Notes under the pieces: model-generated | Seen by the model: only the letters and a program-made list of their open reading frames with translations | Told to the model about the DNA's origin: nothing | The model's database searches: none | Shown: positions 25,080 through 32,704 of the stretch, in pieces | Layout: each line of letters begins with the position of its first letter | How positions within the stretch are numbered: the stretch's first letter is position 1 | Program-made: the position numbers and the translations under genes | DNA from: Sutcliffiella halmapala | GTDB lineage: Bacteria > Bacillota > Bacilli > Bacillales > Bacillaceae_I | NCBI RefSeq assembly: GCF_002019665.1 | Contig: NZ_KV917375.1 | Location: 814,001-878,000, forward strand | Length of the DNA stretch: 64,000 nucleotides | Reading direction: 5' to 3'

Positions 25080-26864
25080 ATGTCAAAAGGGTTAGAAAAT
25101 ATTATCAAGGGTGGTAGCTTTCTTATTGACGATGTACTGGCTGAAAAAGTATTTACGCCAGAGGATTTTACGGATGAGCATAAATTAATTGCCAAAACGA
25201 CCGAGGATTTTGTTGTAAACGAAGTAGTTCCAAATCTTGAGGAGATTGAACATCATAATTTCGATATCTCAGTAAAACTTTTAAAAGAAGCTGGGGAATT
25301 AGGACTTCTAGGAGCAGATGTGCAAGAGGAGTACGGCGGATTAGGCTTAGATAAAATAAGTTCCTCTCTTATTACAGAGAAATTTTCTAGAGCAGGTGGC
25401 TTCTCCTTATCTTACGGTGCACATGTAGGGATCGGCTCCTTACCAATTGTGTTATTCGGAAATGAAGACCAAAAGCAAACATACTTACCAAAGCTTGCAT
25501 CTGGTGAATTATTAGCTGCATATGCTCTAACTGAGCCTGGTTCGGGTTCCGATGCACTTGGAGCAAAAACGACGGCAAAATTAAATAACGAAGGCACGCA
25601 CTATATTTTAAACGGGGAAAAACAATGGATTACAAACGCAGGCTTTGCTGATGTATTTGTTGTTTATGCAAAAGTTGATGGAGAGCATTTTTCTGCCTTT
25701 ATCGTAGAGCGCGATTATGAGGGAGTATCCACAGGTCCAGAAGAAAAGAAAATGGGGATTAAAGGCTCTTCCACTCGTACACTAGTATTAGAAGATGCAA
25801 AGGTTCCGAAAGCGAACTTGCTAGGTGAGATTGGGCGCGGTCACGTTATTGCCTTTAATATTTTAAATATTGGTCGTTATAAGCTAGCTGTGGGAACAGT
25901 TGGCGGATCGAAACGTGGCATTGAGCTAGCGGCACAATATGCCAACCAACGTCAGCAGTTCAAAACACCAATTGCGAAGTTCTCCCTTATTCAAGAGAAG
26001 CTTGCGAATATGGCGACAAAAACCTATGCGACAGAAAGCTCCGTTTATCGCACAGTTGGCCTATTTGAAGATAGTATGGGACGCCTTACGAAAGAGGAAG
26101 AGAATGATCCAAACGCCGTCGCTAAGGCTGTGGCAGAATATGCGATTGAGTGTTCTTTAAACAAAGTATTTGGTTCCGAAACATTAGATTATGTCGTGGA
26201 TGAAGCAGTTCAAATCCATGGTGGATACGGCTTTATGGCGGAATACGAAGTGGAAAGAATGTACCGTGACTCCCGTATTAATCGTATTTTCGAAGGAACA
26301 AATGAAATCAATCGCTTATTAGTGCCTGGCACTTTTTTACGAAAAGCACTAAAAGGAGAGCTGCCATTAATTCAAAAGGCACAAAGCCTCCAGGAAGAAT
26401 TAATGATGCTAATGCCTGAAGAAGTGGGCGATGGAGTATTAGAGCAAGAGAAATATTTAGTAAAGAATGCGAAGAAAATCGCGATTCTTATGACAGGATT
26501 AGTTGCGCAAAAGTACGGAAAAGCACTAGAAAGAGAGCAGGAGCTCCTTGTAAACATCGCGGATATTATTAGCAATGTCTACTCCATGGAATCAGCTGTA
26601 CTTCGTGCGGAAAAAGCAATTGCCAAATCTGGAGAAGAGAAAAACAAGTTAAAGGTTCTTTACACACAAGTATTTTGCCAAGAAGCCTTTAATCAAATTG
26701 AAGCAGATGCAAAAGAAACGCTTGTTGCGGCTGAGCATGGCGATACACTTCGCATGATGATCTCTGCCTTACGCAAGTTCACGCGTCATACGCCAATCAA
26801 TGTTATTGCGAAAAAGCGTGAAATTGCGGCAGCAGTCTTAGATGCACAAAAGTATGTGGTATAA
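25080..26864 (+). CDS. fadE: Acyl-CoA dehydrogenase FadE
   Basis: A 594-residue flavoenzyme. The N-terminal, middle and C-terminal acyl-CoA dehydrogenase domains show GGLGLDKISSSLITEKFSRA, ALTEPGSGSDA, GEKQWITNAGFADVF and, near residue 400, the segment IHGGYGFMAEYEVERMYRDS, which precedes the FAD-binding RINRIFEGTNEINR motif. The extra C-terminal ~170 residues are typical of the YusJ/FadE form in bacilli, longer than standard 380-residue enzymes. The start lies after AAAGGAGG. It is the last gene of the operon and introduces the first double bond of the acyl-CoA. A strong terminator follows. Confidence 0.93.
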   Translation: MSKGLENIIKGGSFLIDDVLAEKVFTPEDFTDEHKLIAKTTEDFVVNEVVPNLEEIEHHNFDISVKLLKEAGELGLLGADVQEEYGGLGLDKISSSLITEKFSRAGGFSLSYGAHVGIGSLPIVLFGNEDQKQTYLPKLASGELLAAYALTEPGSGSDALGAKTTAKLNNEGTHYILNGEKQWITNAGFADVFVVYAKVDGEHFSAFIVERDYEGVSTGPEEKKMGIKGSSTRTLVLEDAKVPKANLLGEIGRGHVIAFNILNIGRYKLAVGTVGGSKRGIELAAQYANQRQQFKTPIAKFSLIQEKLANMATKTYATESSVYRTVGLFEDSMGRLTKEEENDPNAVAKAVAEYAIECSLNKVFGSETLDYVVDEAVQIHGGYGFMAEYEVERMYRDSRINRIFEGTNEINRLLVPGTFLRKALKGELPLIQKAQSLQEELMMLMPEEVGDGVLEQEKYLVKNAKKIAILMTGLVAQKYGKALEREQELLVNIADIISNVYSMESAVLRAEKAIAKSGEEKNKLKVLYTQVFCQEAFNQIEADAKETLVAAEHGDTLRMMISALRKFTRHTPINVIAKKREIAAAVLDAQKYVV

Positions 26865-26879
26865 GGATAGATAGAAATA

Positions 26880-26916
26880 AAAACCAGACTTCTAGCAACT
26901 AGGAGTCTGGTTTTTG
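26880..26916 (+). terminator. Rho-independent terminator of fadNAE
   Basis: A perfect AAACCAGACT/AGTCTGGTTT stem followed by T-run. Confidence 0.9.
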
Positions 26917-26984
26917 TTTAAAGAATTATTTTTTGTATTATAATTATCTAGCTTGGCCTCTTTGCCTGCTAGCTCATTGAGAGA

Positions 26985-27479
26985 TTATTTTTGTAATAAC
27001 TCTTCCAGAAAGTCTGAAATAGAAGGAAGGATTAATTTCTCGACACTTAGTTTTACAGCATTGGTAGAGGATGGAAGTGCGTAAATTGCGCGTGCTTCTT
27101 TACATCCAGCGGTGGCTCTACTAAACATTGTACTTGTTCTTAATTCTCCATAGCTTAAAAAACGTAAAAGCTCTCCAAAACCAGTCATTTCTTTTTCAAG
27201 AATACTTGTCACAGCTTCGTATGCAACATCTCTTGAGGTAAAGCCTGTTCCTCCCGTTAATATAATAGCTTGGATAGTTGGGTTTGTGCACCAAGTTTCA
27301 ATTTGTTCCACAATCTCTTCTTCGTTGCATTTTACACTCTTGAAATCTGTAATAATATGGTCATTGGCTTGCAGGATATTTATGATTGTCCTCCCACTTG
27401 ACTCTGATTTATCTGTCCCGTTGTCACTTACAGCTAATACAGCAAAGCGTATTTGAGTGAATTGATTAGTTGGTAAAAT
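26985..27479 (-). CDS. moaB: MoaB/MogA family molybdenum cofactor protein, apparent ATT start
   Basis: With the start placed at ATT 27479 the product has 164 residues, normal for MoaB. The reading frame shows RFAVLAVSDNGTDKSESSG at the N terminus, equivalent to the VxTVSD start of MoaB, then IILTGGTGFTSRD (the MPT-binding GGTG loop) and FGELLRF. The first ATG, GTG or TTG in frame is the GTG at 27311, which would remove about 56 residues including the essential N-terminal strand. The ATT instead has GAGG (27491-27488) at 8-nt spacing. So either initiation is non-canonical or the original start was mutated. An FNR-type site and an extended -10 lie upstream. It probably adenylylates molybdopterin for nitrate reductase. 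Confidence 0.8.
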   Translation of the reverse strand: MLPTNQFTQIRFAVLAVSDNGTDKSESSGRTIINILQANDHIITDFKSVKCNEEEIVEQIETWCTNPTIQAIILTGGTGFTSRDVAYEAVTSILEKEMTGFGELLRFLSYGELRTSTMFSRATAGCKEARAIYALPSSTNAVKLSVEKLILPSISDFLEELLQK

Positions 27480-27513
27480 AAATAAAACCTCTTTTCAAAA
27501 AAATTCTACTTAC

Positions 27514-27522
27514 ACAGTAGCA
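27514..27522 (-). promoter_or_regulatory. Extended -10 promoter of moaB
   Basis: On the minus strand TGCTACTGT forms an extended -10 (TGN plus TACTGT). A start of transcription near 27508 places the FNR palindrome at about -41.5, the class II activator position. Confidence 0.6.
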
Positions 27523-27534
27523 AAAAGTGGAGCG

Positions 27535-27564
27535 CTTAATCTGTGATTTATGTCACAGATTAAG
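27535..27564. promoter_or_regulatory. FNR-type operator, 12-bp perfect arms
   Basis: CTTAATCTGTGA and its exact complement flank TTTATG. The centre TGTGA-N6-TCACA is the Bacillus FNR consensus. It lies between fnr and moaB, 56 bp before the moaB start, and no fnr promoter is on this side, so moaB is the expected target. Confidence 0.8.
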
Positions 27565-27611
27565 AGCTATAGAAATGATTTAATAAAAAAGAGTTCTAAA
27601 TGAGGACAAAT

Positions 27612-27640
27612 TAAAAAGCAGAACGCGATTGGTCCTGCTC
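27612..27640 (-). terminator. Rho-independent terminator of fnr
   Basis: On the minus strand AGCAGGAC pairs with GTTCTGCT (one G-T wobble), followed by TTTT. Confidence 0.78.
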
Positions 27641-27641
27641 T

Positions 27642-28331
27642 TTAATCAATTCGACACAAATCAATCGGACAATTTTCACAATTGATTTCTAGTTTTAAGA
27701 ATTCAAGATTGTGAATCGTTATTTTCCCTTTTGCTATCGTTAAAATATTACGTTTCTTTAAGTCGCTTAACATGCGGTTCACTACTTCACGAGAAGATCC
27801 GCAATAGTTTGCTAAATCTTGGTTAGTTAATGGGGTGTTAATCAATATGCCGTTCTCTTTCATTACTCCATAGCTGTTGGTCATTCGAATTAGTGTAGAA
27901 TAAAGTGCTCCTTTTTTTCCATTTAACACAAGGTCTCGAAACTTAGTTTGTGTTCTTCGAAATTGCAGACCCATCCATTTCATAAAAACTAAAGCAAGTT
28001 GACTGTTTTCGGAAAGCCTTTGTTCGAGGAGTTCTTTCTCAATAACGAGTACTTGGGCGTTTTCAACCACTTTAGCATTTTGCATATAAAGAGCTCCAGC
28101 ACAAAACAAACTTAACTCTCCGATAATATCATCTTTACTACAAAGTCTTAATGTTAACTCTTGACCATCAGGGGTAATTTTACTCATCTGAATTTTTCCA
28201 GTTATTATGACAAAAAGCGCAGTTGCTTCGGATCCCTCCTGGTATAAATAGGAACCTTTTTTGACTTCTAACTTTGTTTTAAAGGAAGAGAACAAAAAAT
28301 CTTTCAGTTCTTTTTCTATCTTATCTGTCAC
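27642..28331 (-). CDS. fnr: Fnr-type Crp/Fnr transcriptional regulator with C-terminal Fe-S cluster
   Basis: A 229-residue regulator. The cAMP-like cupin has GSYLYQEGSEATALFVI and DIIGELSLF; the winged helix at about 160-210 includes LTNQDLANYCGSSREVVNRMLSDL, a Crp-type recognition helix. The C terminus is INCENCPIDLCRID, whose C-x2-C-x4-C spacing matches the three Cys ligands of the oxygen-sensitive [4Fe-4S] cluster in B. subtilis Fnr (the fourth ligand being an Asp). The start was placed at GTG 28331, 8 nt after AAAGGGGG; an upstream in-frame TTG has no site. It activates anaerobic genes, probably moaB next to it. Confidence 0.9.
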   Translation of the reverse strand: MTDKIEKELKDFLFSSFKTKLEVKKGSYLYQEGSEATALFVIITGKIQMSKITPDGQELTLRLCSKDDIIGELSLFCAGALYMQNAKVVENAQVLVIEKELLEQRLSENSQLALVFMKWMGLQFRRTQTKFRDLVLNGKKGALYSTLIRMTNSYGVMKENGILINTPLTNQDLANYCGSSREVVNRMLSDLKKRNILTIAKGKITIHNLEFLKLEINCENCPIDLCRID

Positions 28332-28457
28332 AAGAGTTCCCCCTTTAATCAATAGCAACAAGTGAATATTACTATTTAAATGAATGCTTTTTCTTTATGG
28401 ATAGATTCCCTTATTGTAACTATTAAAGGTAAAAAAAGCTATGGTAGGAGGCTATAA

Positions 28458-28514
28458 GTGAGTCTGATAATGAAACTATTTCGTAGTGGAAATTCTCGTA
28501 TGCAGGCTATGTAG
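28458..28514 (+). CDS. Candidate 18-residue micro-ORF
   Basis: In the 400-bp gap between fnr and yusI, a GTG start lies 6 nt after a perfect AGGAGG and opens an 18-codon frame ending in TAG. Residues are MSLIMKLFRSGNSRMQAM. It is mildly basic with a hydrophobic start and has no recognised relative. It may be a leader peptide, a small regulatory peptide or chance. The rest of the gap shows an extended -10 (TGCTACAAT at 28681) for yusI and nothing else. Confidence 0.22.
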   Translation: MSLIMKLFRSGNSRMQAM

Positions 28515-28729
28515 CGCTTTGGGAAATAAGTAGGATACTCTGAAAAATTATTTTCGACGAACACTACTAGGCAACGGTCATATCTTTATACACCTCTCTT
28601 CATATTAAAAAAGAAATAATCAAATAACGTCGAATAATAAAAAATATTGTGTTGAAAATTAGGAGTAAGTCTTCTAATTGTGCTACAATATATGAGTAAA
28701 TTCTTGTATGTAAGGTGGTGCAAAACGTA

Positions 28730-29086
28730 ATGAATGTGACATTTTACTGGTATCCGAAATGCGGCACTTGCAGGAATGCAAAAAAATGGTTAGAAACTCA
28801 TGATGTAGCGCTAGAAGCAGTACATATTGTCGACAATCCGCCATCACGCACAGAACTAGAAGAACTGTATAAGAAAAGCGGACTCGAACTCAAGAAATTC
28901 TTTAACACAAGTGGTATGAAATATCGTGAGCTTGGATTAAAGGATAAAATCAAAACCGCCTCGGAAGAAGAGTTGCTAGATATATTAGCAACGGATGGAA
29001 TGCTCATTAAGCGCCCGATTACAACCGATGGCAACAAAGTAACAGTAGGATTTAATGAAAGCCTTTTTGAAGAAACTTGGAAATAA
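28730..29086 (+). CDS. yusI: ArsC/Spx family protein YusI
   Basis: A 118-residue thioredoxin-fold protein of the arsenate reductase/Spx superfamily. The N-terminal WYPKCGTCRNAKKWLE carries the CxxC pair (CGTC) and the C-terminal MLIKRPITTDGNKVTVGF matches the conserved KRP loop. An in-frame GTG at 28715 is possible, but ATG 28730 with AAGGTGG upstream gives the usual N terminus. It precedes gcvH and yusG as in B. subtilis. The physiological role is unclear; thiol redox activity is plausible. Confidence 0.88.
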   Translation: MNVTFYWYPKCGTCRNAKKWLETHDVALEAVHIVDNPPSRTELEELYKKSGLELKKFFNTSGMKYRELGLKDKIKTASEEELLDILATDGMLIKRPITTDGNKVTVGFNESLFEETWK

Positions 29087-29156
29087 GAAAAGCTCCTTAT
29101 CAAACGCAAATAGCGCTCGGAGCTTCAAAATAATTTCACTTTAATGGAGGTAATGA

Positions 29157-29543
29157 ATGATGAACACACCAAAAGAATTACGCTATTCCGAAGAACATGA
29201 ATGGGTAAAAGTAGAAGGCGAAAAAGTACGAATTGGTATCACAGATTTTGCACAATCTGAGCTAGGAGATATCGTATTCGTTGAACTACCTGAAGTTGGA
29301 GATGAAATTTCAGCAGATGAGCCATTTGGAAGCGTCGAATCTGTAAAAACGGTATCTGAACTTTACGCACCAATTAGTGGAAAAGTTGTCGAAGTAAATG
29401 AAGATTTAAGTGATAGCCCTGAATTTGTAAACGAATCTCCATACGAAAAAGCATGGATGATCGTTGTTGAACTTTCAGATGCTGGTGAAGTGGACAAGTT
29501 AATGACTGCTGATCAGTATGTGGAAATGACAAAAGAAGACTAA
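29157..29543 (+). CDS. gcvH: Glycine cleavage system H protein
   Basis: A 128-residue lipoyl-carrier protein. The lipoylation Lys is in [16 protein letters not shown] (about residue 64), and the segment [25 protein letters not shown] matches H protein exactly. It shuttles the aminomethyl group between P, T and L proteins and in Firmicutes also serves as an acceptor and relay in lipoate assembly, where lipA and lipoyl transferases act. A second ATG at 29160 is equally acceptable after GGAGG. The other glycine-cleavage genes are not in the window, so it stands alone, as in B. subtilis. Confidence 0.95.
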   Translation: MMNTPKELRYSEEHEWVKVEGEKVRIGITDFAQSELGDIVFVELPEVGDEISADEPFGSVESVKTVSELYAPISGKVVEVNEDLSDSPEFVNESPYEKAWMIVVELSDAGEVDKLMTADQYVEMTKED

Positions 29544-29609
29544 TAACAATTAGACATTTAGGACACCCTAACTATAGATAAAACAAACGCTTATAAAGGG
29601 TGATTTCTA

Positions 29610-29855
29610 ATGACTTTAGAAAATAAACGTTTAGATATAACTGACAGAGTAGTAGGTAAACTTGCTGATCAAGGCTTTAATTTGTATGTTGAAAAAGAAC
29701 CAATTGGACAAGTGACTTTTTCTGAACAAGGTAATCAGTATACACTAAAGTCAGGTTATGAATCTCAGGGAAGTCGTATTTTTCAACAAGTTCAGGTTCC
29801 ATCTGAAAAAGATGCTAAATATGTAGATTGCGACGATGAAAATGGATGGTGTTAG
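29610..29855 (+). CDS. yusG: YusG-like small protein (DUF2553)
   Basis: An 81-residue protein of unknown function with the pattern of YusG (DUF2553). A mixed alpha/beta core is followed by an acidic, Cys-containing tail (YVDCDDENGWC). It is in the YusG position after gcvH. The ribosome site AGGGTG (29597-29602) can pair with CACCCT (29564-29569) just upstream, which would hide it in a hairpin. No signal peptide or catalytic motif is visible. Confidence 0.82.
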   Translation: MTLENKRLDITDRVVGKLADQGFNLYVEKEPIGQVTFSEQGNQYTLKSGYESQGSRIFQQVQVPSEKDAKYVDCDDENGWC

Positions 29856-29862
29856 CCATCGG

Positions 29863-29898
29863 TGGGGTTGGGACTTTTAAAAGTTCCGCCCCTTTTTT
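29863..29898 (+). terminator. Rho-independent terminator
   Basis: GGACTTTT/AAAAGTTCC with outer GGGG/CCCC pairs, ending in six T. Confidence 0.88.
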
Positions 29899-30019
29899 CT
29901 ATTTACACAACTCTTTTTTTGAAAATAGTCATATTAAAAGGTGAACTTTGGCGCTATGTAGAATATGAATAGTATAAAGATATTATGCTTTATACACTTT
30001 TTAAGAACAGGTGATGGGT

Positions 30020-30370
30020 ATGGAAATAATCGATGTGGATAAAATCATCATTGTCGAGGGAAAATCGGATAAGAAAAGAATTCAACAAATTATCAACGAG
30101 CCCGTTCATATCATTTGTACGAATGGAACAATTAGTGTGACAAGATTAGATGAATTAATGGAAGACATTTTTGATAAAGAAGTGTATATATTAGTAGACG
30201 CGGATGACTCGGGGGACAAATTACGAAGATTATTCAAGCGTGAATTTCCTGAAGCGGAGCATCTCTATATCGATCGAATGTATCGTGAAGTTGCATCCGC
30301 ACCATATCACCATATCGCAACGGTATTATTAAGTGCGAATATTGATATAAATACAGAATACCTACAATAG
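30020..30370 (+). CDS. yusF: Toprim domain protein YusF
   Basis: A 116-residue protein made almost entirely of a toprim domain: IIVEGKSDKKRI carries the conserved Glu and ILVDADDSGDKLRRLF the DxD metal motif. Toprim folds occur in primases, topoisomerases and RNase M5 and bind nucleic acid or hydrolyse phosphodiesters. This short stand-alone form matches YusF in the equivalent neighbourhood. GTG 30011 and ATG 30014 are alternative starts; ATG 30020, six nt after AGGTG, fits best. The biochemical role is not established. Confidence 0.86.
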   Translation: MEIIDVDKIIIVEGKSDKKRIQQIINEPVHIICTNGTISVTRLDELMEDIFDKEVYILVDADDSGDKLRRLFKREFPEAEHLYIDRMYREVASAPYHHIATVLLSANIDINTEYLQ

Positions 30371-30394
30371 GATACGAATCCTGAGGATGAGGAA

Positions 30395-30724
30395 ATGAAG
30401 GATTGGACCAAGAATCAATTATTAGAGGAAATAGATAAAAATCAAATATCTGTTATCTATTTTTATACGCCAATGTGTGGAACGTGCCAAGTTGCAAAAA
30501 GGATGCTCGAAGTAACAAAAGAACTGTATCCAAAGTTTCATTACGGGATGCTTGATGTTAACTATATTCAGGAGATTGCTATGAAGTGGGAAATAGAAAG
30601 TGTTCCGTGTTTGATGATTTTTCAAAGCGGACAAATTCTCGAAAAAATATATGCTTTTCACTCTGTCGAGCACCTTTTTCAACTGTTTCATCATATACAA
30701 AGTCAGACAACTAAAACACCTTAA
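30395..30724 (+). CDS. yusE: Thioredoxin-like protein YusE
   Basis: A 109-residue thioredoxin-fold protein with the active-site motif MCGTCQVAKRM (CGTC) and the cis-proline segment ESVPCLMIF. Both are standard for thioredoxin-family redox proteins; the extra Cys beside the cis-Pro is notable. It lies 24 bp after yusF and matches YusE of B. subtilis. A terminator overlaps its last codons and stop. It is probably a cytoplasmic dithiol-disulphide oxidoreductase with an unknown target. Confidence 0.88.
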   Translation: MKDWTKNQLLEEIDKNQISVIYFYTPMCGTCQVAKRMLEVTKELYPKFHYGMLDVNYIQEIAMKWEIESVPCLMIFQSGQILEKIYAFHSVEHLFQLFHHIQSQTTKTP

Positions 30725-30738
30725 AAAGGTGTTTTTTT
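30714..30738 (+). terminator. Rho-independent terminator of yusE
   Basis: AACACCTT/AAGGTGTT stem and T-run; it overlaps the end of the yusE coding sequence. Confidence 0.88.
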
Positions 30739-30898
30739 GTTGGAATTATTTTTATTGTATTGAATCTCCCTTCTTAAAATACAGCTGCAAACGGACTAAT
30801 CATACTAAACATATTTGAAGAATAATTTTTCTCTTGTCATTTTTCTGAAAAAAGAGTAAATTTATTTAGGGATACGAAACAAAAATAAGGGGAATTTT

Positions 30899-32167
30899 AT
30901 GAAAAACTTAAAATGGCTCAGGTCATTTAGACACTATAATCGTAATATTAAACTGCTTTTTCTAGTTAATATCTTAACTCAAATCGGGTTAGGAATTTTT
31001 ATGATAGTTTACAACTTTTATATTAGAGAATTAGGCTATGCGGAAACAGTAAATGGAAGCATGATTGCGATGGCTTCTTTAGCTGCTGCTATTATTTTAA
31101 TTCCAGCTGGAATTCTTAGTGATAAATTGGGTAGAAGGAAAATGATGATTTATGGAGTAGTATTTACAGGGGTATTTATGCTTCTTCGTAGTACGCTTGA
31201 ACTTCACTCCTTACTCTTGATTAGTTCGTTTATTTCAGGTATATCGATGGCGTTTTTACAAGTCACAGCAGTTCCTTGGCTAGCAGAAAACTCTACTCAA
31301 TCCCAACGTGTTAAACTTTTTAGCTATCATTTTGCGGTGATGATGGGTGCTAATGTTATCGGTAATTTACTAGGTGGAACCTTAACAGATGCATTTTTAT
31401 ACTTGGTAGGATTAAGTCCCGTTTGGAGTGTTAGGTTAACTTTAATAATCGGAAGTTTTATTTTCGTTTTGGGCGTTTTCCCACTTTTGAAAACGGTAGA
31501 AACACCGCGAAAGAAAGAGAAAGAAACCTTCTCTTTGAAAGGGTTATTCCGAGCAATGCCATCAGGACAATTAAAGTTAATTATCATATTTGGAGTTGCC
31601 CAAATATTGATAGGTTTTGGTTCGGGATTAGTGATTCCTTATCTTAATCTCTACTTTGCTGATCGTTTTCATATCTCAAACTCAAGCATTGGAATAGTTT
31701 TGTCTCTTGGGCAAGCTGTTACAGCGGTTGCGATGATTGTTGGACCAGCAGTGGTAAGAAGAGTGGGAGAAGTTCGTGCTGTAGTGATTCTGCAACTACT
31801 ATCCCTTCCATTTATGTTTATTACCGCATTTACGCATAGTTTTTGGTTAGCTGCTCTTGGATTTTTATTTCGTCAAGCATTAATGAATGCAGCAAATCCT
31901 ATAATTTCTTCAATGATGATGGAAAAAGTTGATGATTCGTTGAAGGGGTTTGCAAACTCAATTAGTCAGATGGTCTTTTCATTAGGATGGGCTAGCATGG
32001 GACCAGTTTCGATGTCTATTGTGTTACTTTATGGAGAATATTGGGGGTATGGTATTGTATTTTCGTTAACAGCAGTGCTTTATTTGACAAGTTCTGTTTA
32101 TTTTTATTTCGCATTTAGAGAAAAATCGACGACAAGTTATCAAAAATCAATTGCTGAATCATCATAG
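30899..32167 (+). CDS. MFS family transporter
   Basis: A 422-residue protein with about twelve membrane segments. The MFS loop motif is GILSDKLGRRKMMIYG (between helices 2 and 3), and the halves are joined by a charged central loop (ETPRKKEKETFSLKG). Both the length and the repeat of helices fit a sugar, drug or metabolite exporter or importer. It is not part of the conserved yus order, and its own ribosome site AAGGGG precedes ATG 30899. The substrate cannot be inferred. A weak hairpin at about 32185-32232 may end the transcript. Confidence 0.85.
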   Translation: MKNLKWLRSFRHYNRNIKLLFLVNILTQIGLGIFMIVYNFYIRELGYAETVNGSMIAMASLAAAIILIPAGILSDKLGRRKMMIYGVVFTGVFMLLRSTLELHSLLLISSFISGISMAFLQVTAVPWLAENSTQSQRVKLFSYHFAVMMGANVIGNLLGGTLTDAFLYLVGLSPVWSVRLTLIIGSFIFVLGVFPLLKTVETPRKKEKETFSLKGLFRAMPSGQLKLIIIFGVAQILIGFGSGLVIPYLNLYFADRFHISNSSIGIVLSLGQAVTAVAMIVGPAVVRRVGEVRAVVILQLLSLPFMFITAFTHSFWLAALGFLFRQALMNAANPIISSMMMEKVDDSLKGFANSISQMVFSLGWASMGPVSMSIVLLYGEYWGYGIVFSLTAVLYLTSSVYFYFAFREKSTTSYQKSIAESS

Positions 32168-32291
32168 AATGACATATTTCTCGGGAAATGAAGACAATCA
32201 GCAAAATTTCGCGATTTTTGTTTCTTCATACAAGCAGGATTTCTCCTTTTTTGCATGAATGTGTTAAGTAGATAAAGGGGGGCTAACCGTG

Positions 32292-32609
32292 ATGAAAACT
32301 ATTCTAGAAGGATTTCTGGATAGAGTGAAAGACAAGTCGCATGTTTTGGAAATATTGCCTGCATATACGATTAAATGTTGCTTAAAAAGTGAGGAAGAAA
32401 GCTCTTTTTTTGTATTAAGTCGGGGTAGAATTGAAATGGTTGAGAGTGTCGATTCGATGGATATCAAAATTGAAGGGCCTGCTCATCTAATTTCAGATCT
32501 TTTAACTGGTTCAACAAAACTTACTCATGAAAAAATAGTGTTTCGTGGGAGTTTTCGTCAATGGTTACTAGTGGATTCTCTTTTAACATTAATGAAAAAA
32601 GCGTCATAA
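32292..32609 (+). CDS. yusD: SCP2-like sterol-carrier-fold protein (YusD-like)
   Basis: A 105-residue protein resembling the SCP2 lipid-binding fold: strands around ILPAYTIKCCLK, SFFVLSRGRIEMVE and MDIKIEGPAHLISDLLTGSTKLTHEKIVFRGSFRQWLLVDSLLTLM, as in small SCP2-domain proteins of bacilli. Gene position between the yusE block and metNPQ agrees with yusD. GTG 32289 and ATG 32292 are adjacent; the ATG has better spacing to AAAGGGGGG. Ligand and role are unknown. Confidence 0.78.
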   Translation: MKTILEGFLDRVKDKSHVLEILPAYTIKCCLKSEEESSFFVLSRGRIEMVESVDSMDIKIEGPAHLISDLLTGSTKLTHEKIVFRGSFRQWLLVDSLLTLMKKAS

Positions 32610-32704
32610 TACGATTCTAATACTAGAAAGGGAAATCGCCGATATATGGAGAAGTACAGCAAAAATAACTAAAGTATTAGCAGTCAACGAGCGGAGTGGT
32701 AAGC

